Assembly (NCBI RefSeq): GCF_013002715.1 | Contig: NZ_JABENB010000001.1 | Span: 124,001 to 188,000 of the forward strand | Length of the DNA stretch: 64,000 nucleotides | Reading direction: 5' to 3' | Source of the DNA: Flexivirga aerilata | GTDB lineage: Bacteria > Actinomycetota > Actinomycetes > Actinomycetales > Dermatophilaceae | The notes under the pieces: model-generated | Database searches by the model: none | What the model saw: only the letters and a program-made list of their open reading frames with translations | Told to the model about the DNA's origin: nothing | Part shown: piece after piece, positions 57,524 to 64,000 of the stretch | Numbering within the stretch: the stretch's first letter is position 1 | How the letters are laid out: every line of letters starts with the position of its first letter | Program-made: the position numbers and the translations under genes

Positions 57524-58375
57524 TCAGTAGCGGGTGAGAACCAGGTTGGTCTTCAGGATGTCGGTGTGCAGCAACCAGCCGTGTGCGTCCGCGATCGCCA
57601 TGGCGTCGGTGCGCAACTGGGCAGCCGTGTCGTAGTCGTCGGCCTTGAAGGACAGTTCGACGACGGTCTGCGCCGGTTGCCCGCCGGATGCCTTGATCGG
57701 CAGCACCTCGATCGCTGACTTGCTGCCCTCGAAGGTGCCCTTCCACTCGGTGGCGGTCACCGCACCGTGCACCCGCGATGCCTTCAGCGTGTTGGTGCCC
57801 CATCCCTTGGACTTCCAATCGGCAAGTTTCCCAGGCACTTTCGAGACCGCTATGCTGACGGCATCGCTGTTGGACGGCATGCCGATGCCGTCGACGTTGG
57901 TGCCCGGGTCCTTGTCGTTGCTGAAGCTGAGCGTCTGCTTGCTGTAGCCCCAGTCGACCTGTGCGCCGTAGTTGGTGTCGCTGGAGTCGAATCCGGCGGC
58001 GTTTGCCGTGTCGAGCGCGGCGTTGATGTCGCCGCCGGTCACCGGGAAGCGCTTCTTGTAGGTGAGTTCCAGCGGGTCGCCCTGCTGGTTGCGCAGCCGC
58101 ACGCTCCAGCCCTCGTTGTTGAGGTCGAGCGCGTCGGTGTCGACATACTCGTAGCTGAGCTGACTGCCGCCACCGGTGATGCCGAACGCCGCCTGCACGG
58201 CTTCCGTCGGAGCGCCGCCGCTGAGCGCCGTCGGTCCGAGGTCGAGCTTGATCTCGTAGTTCGGGGTCGCATTGCTCGCGGCGGATGCGGCCGGTGCGCC
58301 GGCGATCGTCGCGACCGGTGCGACGGCCAGCGCGGTGAGCGTGGCGAGGTGACGAATGGCATTGCTATTGCTCAT
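57524..58375 (-). CDS. secreted protein resembling the CYTH/triphosphate tunnel fold
   Basis: This 283-aa protein has a signal peptide (about 1-33, ending APAASA). The mature part resembles CYTH proteins: NYEIKLDLGP at the N-terminus, then YVDTDALDLNNEGWSVRLRN and LELTYKKRFPV, and near the C-terminus TVVELSFKADDYDTAAQL. In the usual ExExK motif the first Glu is Asn here (N-Y-E-I-K). CYTH enzymes act on triphosphates or polyphosphate in the cytoplasm, so a secreted form is unusual. The assignment rests on my reading of the pattern and needs a profile search. The gene is alone. Confidence 0.6.
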   Translation of the reverse strand: MSNSNAIRHLATLTALAVAPVATIAGAPAASAASNATPNYEIKLDLGPTALSGGAPTEAVQAAFGITGGGSQLSYEYVDTDALDLNNEGWSVRLRNQQGDPLELTYKKRFPVTGGDINAALDTANAAGFDSSDTNYGAQVDWGYSKQTLSFSNDKDPGTNVDGIGMPSNSDAVSIAVSKVPGKLADWKSKGWGTNTLKASRVHGAVTATEWKGTFEGSKSAIEVLPIKASGGQPAQTVVELSFKADDYDTAAQLRTDAMAIADAHGWLLHTDILKTNLVLTRY

Positions 58376-58440
58376 GAATCGCGAGTCTGCTGCAGGGCGG
58401 GTGAGCCATGAGCGGCGTGGACGTGAACTTCGCGTGACGG

Positions 58441-59445
58441 TCAGTGCGCTCGGCGCGCGACCTGGTCGAGGGGCACCGCCTGCCGGGTGCGACCGCGGAA
58501 GCCGGTCGTCGTGGTCGCCATGAACAGCGAGTTGAGCAGCGCCTCCTCGACCGCGTCCTGCGTCGCCCGGAAGATCGGGTCGAGCGCGGTGTCCGGCAGA
58601 CCCGACGGTGCGGCCGCGGTGTCGAAAGCGATCGCGTAGTCGCCGCTCCCGCCCGCGTAGTCAGCCCCGACACGGCCCATCGCGAAGACGGCTCGTTTCG
58701 CCATACGGCCCAGTTGGCGACTGTCGACGCCTGCGTCGCACGCGACGATGATCATGCACGAGTTGCCTTGCGGTGCTTCGGTTTTCGGTGCCTTCACGGG
58801 GACACCGGCGACCGTGAGGGTGCCGCTGAAGTTGGACTGCACGAGCACACCGAGCGTGCAGCCACGACCGTCGGCGAGCGGCACGACGCGGGAGGACGTG
58901 CCGATGCCGCCCTTGAAGCCGAGAGCGACCGTGCCGGCTCCCGCGCCGACGCAGCCCTCGGCCACCGGGCCGGGCGCTGCGGAGCGGATGGCATCGCGCA
59001 CGTGCTGCGCGGTGATCGGCCGGCGACGACCGTCGGACAGGTAGCCGTCGTTGGTCTCGCCGACGACAGGGTTGAGGCTGATGACGCTTTCGTTGCCGGG
59101 CAGGTCGAGCACGTAGGAGACCAGCGCATCGGCGACCCGGAAGGCGGAGAGCGTGCCGGTCAGCAGGATCGGTGTTTCGAGCTCCCCCAACTCGGCCAAT
59201 TGCGTTGCGCCGACGAGCTTTCCGTAACCATTGCCGACGAAGAGTCCGGCGGGCAGACGGCCCCCTGCCCGGTCGAGCGCGTCCGGCACGATCGCGGTGA
59301 CCCCGGTGTGCAGGTCCCCGTCGTCGAGGGTGGTGTGCCCGACCCGCACTCCCGGCACATCGGTGATCGCATTGTGCTCGCCGGTGCCGAGATCGCCTGG
59401 TGCGACTCCGAGGTCGCGTGCGCGGGCTCTGGACGGAGTGCTCAT
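58441..59445 (-). CDS. P1 (DmpA) family peptidase
   Basis: This 334-aa N-terminal-nucleophile-fold hydrolase belongs to the DmpA/aminopeptidase-esterase family. Markers are [26 protein letters not shown] at the N-terminus, [30 protein letters not shown], and the autocleavage site with the nucleophile Ser in [14 protein letters not shown]. It would process itself into two chains and cleave N-terminal residues of peptides. It overlaps ispF by 4 bp and is the last gene of the carD-ispD-kinase-ispF operon. Confidence 0.9.
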   Translation of the reverse strand: MSTPSRARARDLGVAPGDLGTGEHNAITDVPGVRVGHTTLDDGDLHTGVTAIVPDALDRAGGRLPAGLFVGNGYGKLVGATQLAELGELETPILLTGTLSAFRVADALVSYVLDLPGNESVISLNPVVGETNDGYLSDGRRRPITAQHVRDAIRSAAPGPVAEGCVGAGAGTVALGFKGGIGTSSRVVPLADGRGCTLGVLVQSNFSGTLTVAGVPVKAPKTEAPQGNSCMIIVACDAGVDSRQLGRMAKRAVFAMGRVGADYAGGSGDYAIAFDTAAAPSGLPDTALDPIFRATQDAVEEALLNSLFMATTTTGFRGRTRQAVPLDQVARRAH

Positions 59446-59924
59446 CCGGCCCGGACGACCAGTGCGGTCGCGATCGCCGCGACGCCTTCGCCGCGGCCGG
59501 TCAGGCCGAGGCCGTCCGTCGTCGTGCCGGAGAGTGACACCGGCGACCCGCCGAGCGCTGCGGACAGCACGGCCTGCGCCTCGTCGCGGCGCTTGCCGAT
59601 CTTGGGACGGTTGCCGATCACCTGCACTGCGACGTTGCCGATCCGAAAACCGTTGTCGGTCAGGATCTTTCGCGCCTCGGCAAGCATGGAGACACCCGAG
59701 GCTCCCGCCATCTCCGGGCGATCGACGCCGAAGTGGACGCCGAGGTCGCCGAGGCCGGCAGCCGAGAAGAGCGCGTCACACAGCGCGTGCGCGGCGACGT
59801 CACCGTCGCTGTGCCCCTCGATGCCGCGCTCCCCCGGCCACTGCAGACCGGCCAGCCACAGGGGACGGTCGTCGGCGGCGTAGGCGTGCACGTCGACGCC
59901 GATGCCGGTGCGAGGGATCGTCAT
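59442..59924 (-). CDS. ispF: 2-C-methyl-D-erythritol 2,4-cyclodiphosphate synthase
   Basis: This enzyme makes MEcPP in the non-mevalonate isoprenoid pathway. The 160 residues have the metal site [28 protein letters not shown] (Asp and His ligands), and the C-terminal motif [17 protein letters not shown]. The family's FPDTDP-type segment reads [10 protein letters not shown] here. It is coupled to the small kinase gene by a 4-bp overlap, with ispD one gene further upstream. Confidence 0.96.
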   Translation of the reverse strand: MTIPRTGIGVDVHAYAADDRPLWLAGLQWPGERGIEGHSDGDVAAHALCDALFSAAGLGDLGVHFGVDRPEMAGASGVSMLAEARKILTDNGFRIGNVAVQVIGNRPKIGKRRDEAQAVLSAALGGSPVSLSGTTTDGLGLTGRGEGVAAIATALVVRAG

Positions 59925-60424
59925 GACAACTCCTTGCGAATGCGGGTGACTGCGGCATCGACATCATCGACCGCGGTGTCGACCACCAGGTCGGCGGCCC
60001 ACGGCTCGTAATGGCGCGCCTCGATCTGCGCCCAGCTCGGCTTGACCAGACCGGGCACGTCGATCGCGCGCGTGGTCGCCCGGCGCCGGTGCTGCTGCCG
60101 GTCGCCGCACGTCACCTCGACCTGCAGCGCGCGAGCACCGGCCGATGCCGCGACCTCCAGCCATCCCGCGCGAGACGCCGCGACCGGGTTGACCGAGTCG
60201 GCGACGACGCTGACTCCGCCGGCGAGGATGTCGCGGGCGGCGGCCATCGCCGCGGCATACGGGGCAACCTCGTCGGCGTCGAGAGCCCCGACGTCGGCGA
60301 GCGCCTGCTGAATCGAATCCACCCGCACGTGCGCGAAACCGGTTGATCGGCAAAGGCTTTCGGCGAGCGTCGTCTTGCCGGCACCCGGCAGGCCACCGAG
60401 TATGACGAGCGTCGCGTCAGCCAT
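59921..60424 (-). CDS. AAA/P-loop kinase-like protein between ispD and ispF
   Basis: This 167-aa protein has a Walker A motif [17 protein letters not shown] at the N-terminus, a lid-type arginine segment ([17 protein letters not shown]), and a VVADSVNP segment typical of small gluconate- or chloramphenicol-kinase-like proteins. The substrate is unknown. It lies between ispD (8-bp overlap) and ispF (4-bp overlap), which is not the common arrangement and may point to a link with isoprenoid precursor metabolism or just to an inserted gene. Confidence 0.82.
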   Translation of the reverse strand: MADATLVILGGLPGAGKTTLAESLCRSTGFAHVRVDSIQQALADVGALDADEVAPYAAAMAAARDILAGGVSVVADSVNPVAASRAGWLEVAASAGARALQVEVTCGDRQQHRRRATTRAIDVPGLVKPSWAQIEARHYEPWAADLVVDTAVDDVDAAVTRIRKELS

Positions 60425-61265
60425 CGGCGAGCAGTCGGTCGACGGTTTCGAGATCGGCCGGGATCGTCACCTTGATCGCCCGCGGGTCGCCGTCGATGAC
60501 CAGCACCCGGCCGCCCTGCCGCTCCACCAGCGCCGCGTCGTCGGTCGCGCCGACACCGTCGGCATGGGCCCGTGCCAGCGCCGCCCGGGTGAACCCCTGC
60601 GGCGTCTGGATGGCGCGCAGCGTCGCCCGGTCCGGGGTCGCGACGACGTGGCCGGACGCGTCGACCTGCTTGATGGTGTCGGTCACTGGCAGGCCCGGCA
60701 CCACCGCGTCGGCGCCATCGGCGACCGCGGCCGCCACGGCCGCGAAGAGCGATGCCGGCGCGAGCGCGCGTGCCGCGTCGTGCACCAGCACGATGTCGAC
60801 CTCGGCCGGCAGCGCCGCCAGGCCGGCCGCGACCGAGTCGGTGCGCTCCGCGCCGCCCGGGACGACGATCGCCTCCGGCGCCAGGGCGCGGAATTCGTCG
60901 AGATGGCTGGCGGGGGCGACGACCACGACGGCGTGCCGGGTGGCGGGTGGTCTCGATACGCCGACACCGGCCGGCTCGTCCCTCGCCGTCCGCTGCCGGT
61001 TACTCGACCAGCCCGGGTCACCGGAAGACGGTGGTCTCGATACGCCGGCGTCGGCCGGCTCGTCCCTCGCCGGCCGACCCCGGCTACTCGACCACCTAAC
61101 GTCACCGCTCGACCAGGCCTGCGCGCGGGCGACCGCGTGCTCGACCAGGGTGCGACCACCGATGCGGACGAGGGCCTTCGGCATACCGGCTCCCAGGCGC
61201 GTGCCCAGGCCGGCCGCAACGACAACGATCCCGACGGAAACTCCGCCGGGATCGTTGGTCGTCAA
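60417..61265 (-). CDS. ispD: 2-C-methyl-D-erythritol 4-phosphate cytidylyltransferase with an in-frame repeat insertion
   Basis: This enzyme forms CDP-ME in the non-mevalonate pathway. The core is intact: VVVAAGLGTRLGAGMPKALV (CTP loop), GGAERTDSVAAGLAAL, VHDAARAL, VPGLPVTDTIK, and ATPDRATLRAIQTPQGF. However, between VEHAVARAQA (residue 50) and VVVVAPASHL (about 113) there are about 60 extra residues made of two copies of WSS-x-R-x-R-x-ARDEPA-xx-GVSRPP. These are translated from two copies of the intergenic repeat family seen at 36645. The protein is 282 aa instead of about 230. The start is TTG 61265. It lies 8 bp after carD. Confidence 0.92.
   Translation of the reverse strand: MTTNDPGGVSVGIVVVAAGLGTRLGAGMPKALVRIGGRTLVEHAVARAQAWSSGDVRWSSSRGRPARDEPADAGVSRPPSSGDPGWSSNRQRTARDEPAGVGVSRPPATRHAVVVVAPASHLDEFRALAPEAIVVPGGAERTDSVAAGLAALPAEVDIVLVHDAARALAPASLFAAVAAAVADGADAVVPGLPVTDTIKQVDASGHVVATPDRATLRAIQTPQGFTRAALARAHADGVGATDDAALVERQGGRVLVIDGDPRAIKVTIPADLETVDRLLADG
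60946..61096. repeat. two tandem repeat elements inside ispD
   Basis: GGTGGTCTCGATACGCCG...CTCGTCCCTCGCCG...TACTCGACCA starts at 60946 and again at 61030 (84-bp period). Both ends and the centre match the intergenic elements at 36645-36892 (there as GGTCTCGATACGC and CTACTCGACCAG). The insertion length keeps the ispD frame and introduces no stop codon. Confidence 0.92.
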
Positions 61266-61273
61266 TGCATCGG

Positions 61274-61756
61274 TCAGGACGCGAGCACCTCGTCGAGCGT
61301 GGCCTCGGCCTTGTCCTCGTTGGTGTGCTCGGCGAGCGCCAGCTCGGAGACCAGGATCTGGCGGGCCTTGGCCAGCATGCGCTTCTCACCGGCGGACAGG
61401 CCGCGGTCCTGGTCGCGGCGCCAGAGGTCACGCACGACCTCGGCGACCTTGATCACGTCACCGGACGCGAGCTTCTCGAGGTTGGCCTTGTAGCGGCGCG
61501 ACCAGTTGGTCGGCTCCTCGGTGTGATCGGCACGCAGCACCTCGAACACGCGGTCGAGGCCCTCCTTGCCGACGACGTCACGCACGCCCACGAGGTCGCA
61601 GTTTTCGGCCGGAACTTCGATCGTCAGATCGCCTTGCGCGACCTTCAGGACCAGGTACTGCTTGTCCTCTCCCTTGATCTTGCGGACTTTGATCTCTTCG
61701 ATGAGGGCCGCTCCGTGATGCGGGTACACGACCGTCTCGCCGACCTTGAAAACCAT
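61274..61756 (-). CDS. carD: CarD-family RNA polymerase-binding transcription regulator
   Basis: This 160-aa protein binds the RNA polymerase beta subunit and stabilises open promoter complexes, chiefly at rRNA promoters. The N-terminal RNAP-interaction domain is [20 protein letters not shown] to about residue 60; the C-terminal helical DNA-binding domain contains the conserved Trp in [20 protein letters not shown] 61756 with AAAGGGG upstream. It leads the operon carD-ispD-kinase-ispF-peptidase, and the carD-ispD-ispF order is as in mycobacteria. Confidence 0.97.
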   Translation of the reverse strand: MVFKVGETVVYPHHGAALIEEIKVRKIKGEDKQYLVLKVAQGDLTIEVPAENCDLVGVRDVVGKEGLDRVFEVLRADHTEEPTNWSRRYKANLEKLASGDVIKVAEVVRDLWRRDQDRGLSAGEKRMLAKARQILVSELALAEHTNEDKAEATLDEVLAS

Positions 61757-61911
61757 ATGTTGTTTGCCCCTTTCGCGACCTCCAGAATACCACGGGTTGC
61801 GCAGGTCACATAAACGTTTCCGCAGGTCAGCGCCCTGCGGAGGGTATGACGGCAGTCTTGACAAGTGCGCCACCACCGTGCAAGGCACGTGGTGCCGAGC
61901 CCCGCCGGTGC

Positions 61912-61999
61912 GCTCCGAAGCCGCTCCCGAGTCGCTCCGCAGCCACCCCGAAGCGACCCCGAAGCCACCCTGAAGCGGCTCCGGAGCCGCCCCGTCGCC
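61912..61999. repeat. eight 11-bp tandem repeats between carD and lpqE
   Basis: Eight consecutive units of the form (G/A)CYCCGAAGCC cover exactly 88 bp (for example GCTCCGAAGCC at 61912, ACCCCGAAGCG at 61945, GCTCCGGAGCC at 61978). The period is close to one helical turn. The array ends 20 bp before the -10 box of the lpqE gene, in the divergent carD-lpqE promoter region. Confidence 0.85.
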
Positions 62000-62018
62000 C
62001 ACGCCGGGAGCGGGCCGC

Positions 62019-62024
62019 TAGGCT
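62019..62024 (+). promoter_or_regulatory. -10 box of a probable leaderless lpqE transcript
   Basis: TAGGCT lies 7 nt before GTG 62032; no ribosome site is present between them. Confidence 0.55.
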
Positions 62025-62031
62025 GACGCGC

Positions 62032-62589
62032 GTGACGCAACGACTGCCCCTCAGCCACTCCAAGGCATCCCGTGCGGCGCTCGGTGCGCTGACACTGGCG
62101 ACCGCGGCGACCACCCTCAGCGGGTGCATGTACCTCTCGCCGGACCAGACCACCAAGAGCTACATCGCCTCCGACGGCACCACCGCCAAGGTCGGCGACG
62201 TGCAGCTGCAGAACGTGCTGATCGTCACCAGCGACAAGGGTCAGCCGGGCACGTTGTCCGGCCTCGCGGTCAACAACTCGCAGGCACCGGTCAAACTGAC
62301 CATCTCCTCCCCCGGCGCCGCCAAGCGCGAGATCACCATCGCCGGCTCGACCGCGGTGCGGCTGGACGGCAAGCCCAACGGCGACGACAAGGCCGCGGTC
62401 TCCCCCGCGGTGAGCATCTCCTCGGTCGCCTCCCAGCCGGGCCTCGCCCAGCAGGTGGTCTTCTCCACGCCCGGCTCCGGCCCCACCCAGGTGCAGGTGC
62501 CGATCATGCTCGACCAGCCGCCGTACGGCTCGGCCGAACCGTCGCACCCGACGTTCACCCCGCCGCCGACCACCGGCCACGGCGAGTGA
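62032..62589 (+). CDS. LpqE-like lipoprotein
   Basis: This 185-aa protein has a lipoprotein signal peptide with lipobox TLSGC (Cys32), followed by a beta-rich domain (GDVQLQNVLIVTSDKGQPG, VNNSQAPVKLTIS) and a Pro/Thr-rich end. In mycobacteria LpqE occupies the same place, divergent from carD, which supports the name; sequence similarity was not computed. The fold resembles small copper-chaperone-like (PCu(A)C/DUF461) or immunoglobulin-type domains, but no metal motif is seen. The start is GTG 62032, probably leaderless. Confidence 0.75.
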   Translation: MTQRLPLSHSKASRAALGALTLATAATTLSGCMYLSPDQTTKSYIASDGTTAKVGDVQLQNVLIVTSDKGQPGTLSGLAVNNSQAPVKLTISSPGAAKREITIAGSTAVRLDGKPNGDDKAAVSPAVSISSVASQPGLAQQVVFSTPGSGPTQVQVPIMLDQPPYGSAEPSHPTFTPPPTTGHGE

Positions 62590-62610
62590 CCTGAGGGACC
62601 ACACGCACAA

Positions 62611-62646
62611 CCCACTGAACCCACTGGACCCACTGAATGCACTGAG
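62611..62646. repeat. four 9-bp tandem repeats
   Basis: CCCACTGAA, CCCACTGGA, CCCACTGAA and TGCACTGAG follow each other at 62611-62646, just before and into the terminator hairpin downstream of lpqE. Confidence 0.7.
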
Positions 62647-62680
62647 CGCCGACCGCCCGAGCGGTCGGCGCTCAGTGCAT
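62637..62680. terminator. 20-bp perfect hairpin between convergent lpqE and regX3
   Basis: ATGCACTGAGCGCCGACCGC (62637-62656) pairs exactly with 62661-62680 around the loop CCGA. It lies 47 bp after lpqE and 11 bp from the regX3 stop codon, so it can terminate both transcripts. Confidence 0.75.
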
Positions 62681-62691
62681 CACTCGGTGGC

Positions 62692-63375
62692 TCACGGCGC
62701 CTCGAACTTGTAGCCCAGCCCCCGCACCGTCACGATGTAGCGCGGGCTCGCCGGGTCCGGCTCGACCTTGGCCCGCAGCCGTTTGATGTGCACGTCGAGC
62801 GTCTTGGTGTCGCCGACGTAGTCGCTGCCCCACACCCGGTCGATCAGCTGCCCGCGCGTCAGCACCCGGCCGGTGTTGCGCAGCAGCAACTCCAGCAGCT
62901 CGAACTCCTTCAGCGGCAACGCCGTCGGCTCCCCGTCGACGACCACCGTGTGCCGGTCGACGTCCATCCGCACCGGGCCGCTCTGCAGCGTCGCCGGCAG
63001 CAGCTCGTCGGCCTCCTGACCACGCCGCAGCACCGCCTTGATGCGGGCCAGCAGCTCACGCGAGGAGTAGGGCTTGGTCACGTAGTCGTCGGCGCCGAGC
63101 TCCAGCCCGACCACCTTGTCGACCTCGGAGTCCTTGGCGGTGAGCATGATCACCGGGACGTTCGACTTCTGGCGCAGCGCCCGGCATACGTCGACCCCCG
63201 ACATACCCGGCAGCATCAGGTCCAGCAGCACCAGGTCCGCACCGCCCCGGTCGAACTCCACCAGAGCGTCCGGCCCGGTCTCGACGAGCGCGACGTCGTA
63301 GCCCTCCTTGCCGAGCAGGTAACCGAGCGGGTCGGAGATCGACTCTTCGTCTTCGACCACGAGGATGCGCGTCAT
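62692..63375 (-). CDS. regX3: response regulator RegX3 (OmpR family)
   Basis: This 227-aa regulator has a receiver domain (ILVVEDEESISDPLGYLLGK, phospho-acceptor Asp in LVLLDLMLPG, MLTAKDSEVDKVVGLELGADDY) and an OmpR-type winged-helix domain (LPLKEFELLELLLRNTGRVL, TKTLDVHIKRLRAKVE, IVTVRGLGYKFE). With SenX3 it controls phosphate-starvation genes in actinobacteria. It overlaps senX3 by 4 bp. The name rests on this pairing and on the SDPLGYLLGKEGYDV signature. Confidence 0.92.
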   Translation of the reverse strand: MTRILVVEDEESISDPLGYLLGKEGYDVALVETGPDALVEFDRGGADLVLLDLMLPGMSGVDVCRALRQKSNVPVIMLTAKDSEVDKVVGLELGADDYVTKPYSSRELLARIKAVLRRGQEADELLPATLQSGPVRMDVDRHTVVVDGEPTALPLKEFELLELLLRNTGRVLTRGQLIDRVWGSDYVGDTKTLDVHIKRLRAKVEPDPASPRYIVTVRGLGYKFEAP

Positions 63376-64000
63376 GGGGTGACCTTCCTGGGAGTGTTGT
63401 GCTCAGGCGTTCGTTCTGCGGGTATGACGGGAGCCGCGGGCGCCGGGCGCGCGGCAGGCAGCCGGATCGTGAAGGTCGAGCCCTGGCCCTCCTCGGACCA
63501 GACGCTCACCTCGCCGCCGTGATTGGCGCTCACGTGCTTCACGATCGCCAGGCCGAGGCCGGTGCCGCCGGTGCGGCGCGAGCGCGCCGCGTCCACGCGG
63601 TAGAACCGCTCGAAGACGCGGTCGAGGTCGGCCGGCGGGATGCCACGCCCCTGATCCTTCACGACCAGCGTGATCAGGTCCGGCCCGGGCTGCACGGTGA
63701 CCCCGACGCGGGTGCCGGAGTCGGAGTAGTTGAGGGCGTTCTCGACCAGGTTGCGGACCGCGGTGGTGATCAGGTTGCCGTCGCCGTAGATCAGCGCCGG
63801 CTCCGACGGGTCGCCGAGCGCGGTCGAGATCTCGATGTCGCGGTCGGCGGCGACGACCTGCAGGTGCTCGACCGCTTCGCGCACGCAGACTCGCACGTCG
63901 ACCAGCACCGGCTCGTCGAGGGTGTCGGCGACCTGCAACCGCGAGAGTTCGATGATCTCCTGCACCAGCCGCGCCAGGCGTGAGGTCTCCACGCGCATCC
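63372..64000 (-). CDS. senX3: sensor histidine kinase SenX3, C-terminal part (cut by the window edge)
   Basis: The visible 209 residues cover the end of the dimerisation helix (ETSRLARLVQEIIELSRLQV) and the ATPase domain: N-box NLVENALNYSDSGTRV, VKDQGRGIPP, RFYRVDAARSR and GGTGLGLAIVKHVSANHGG. The phospho-accepting His and the sensor region lie beyond position 64000. It is paired with regX3 by a 4-bp overlap, so it is the phosphate-responsive partner kinase by known gene order. Confidence 0.92.
   Translation of the reverse strand, partial: MRVETSRLARLVQEIIELSRLQVADTLDEPVLVDVRVCVREAVEHLQVVAADRDIEISTALGDPSEPALIYGDGNLITTAVRNLVENALNYSDSGTRVGVTVQPGPDLITLVVKDQGRGIPPADLDRVFERFYRVDAARSRRTGGTGLGLAIVKHVSANHGGEVSVWSEEGQGSTFTIRLPAARPAPAAPVIPAERTPEHNTPRKVTP

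Noticed and set aside
60417..61265. ispD as a pseudogene broken by repeats
   Set aside because: The frame is intact from end to end and all catalytic segments are present, so an in-frame insertion is the better reading.

Overview
The window is high-GC DNA from an actinobacterium. The markers are a mycothiol-dependent formaldehyde dehydrogenase, CarD, a WXG100 protein, a resuscitation-promoting factor, CIRCE-controlled groEL, HelR, and a block ordered senX3-regX3 / lpqE / carD-ispD-ispF / cysS-rlmB that matches the order known from mycobacteria. Codon use and gene content suggest order Micrococcales, perhaps Dermacoccaceae; this is an inference, as no rRNA gene is present. There is one tRNA, no CRISPR array, no prophage and no intact insertion sequence. 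The DNA looks chromosomal and mostly core, with many short intergenic repeats.

Layout. 0-9.4 kb: sensor kinase and HtrA-type protease, HelR, a solo WXG100 protein, an old-yellow-enzyme reductase with its PadR regulator, and a TetR regulator. 9.4-13.6 kb: Kup potassium transporter and groEL with two CIRCE sites. 13.6-25.5 kb: a lipid-catabolism island. A six-gene minus-strand operon (acyl-CoA ligase, hydratase/isomerase, AMACR-like racemase, thiolase, FadB-like protein, FadE-like dehydrogenase) diverges from a TetR-SDR-kinase-like-ACAD operon across a palindromic operator. 25.6-30.7 kb: DUF3263, a remnant of a membrane transporter, a striking 19-bp iteron array, a PLP decarboxylase, and the ung-SGNH-SIS operon. 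30.7-36.6 kb: threonine aldolase-SDR-DUF6421 operon and a second ACAD-SDR pair. 36.6-46 kb: a repeat cluster, aldo-keto reductase, tRNA-Thr, MFS, methyltransferase, a reductase, an Rpf-like protein under a c-di-AMP riboswitch, a ThrE-like exporter and a membrane Ser/Thr kinase. 46-53 kb: CBS protein, OtsA-OtsB trehalose synthesis, an orphan sugar ABC ATPase, DUF4032, TM2 and RDD membrane proteins. 53-64 kb: rlmB-cysS, mscR with an MBL hydrolase, a secreted CYTH-like protein, peptidase-ispF-kinase-ispD-carD, lpqE and regX3-senX3.

The strongest unusual signals are: (1) two tandem copies of a mobile-looking intergenic repeat inserted in frame inside ispD, adding about 60 residues; (2) a 190-bp array of ten 19-20-bp units, five in each orientation, around a perfect 32-bp palindrome; (3) a 99-bp tandem duplication that copies the 3' end of groEL; (4) a secreted protein resembling the CYTH/triphosphate tunnel fold; (5) the threonine aldolase-SDR-DUF6421 operon of unknown function; and (6) several genes that appear leaderless, with a TANNNT box 5-7 nt before the start codon.
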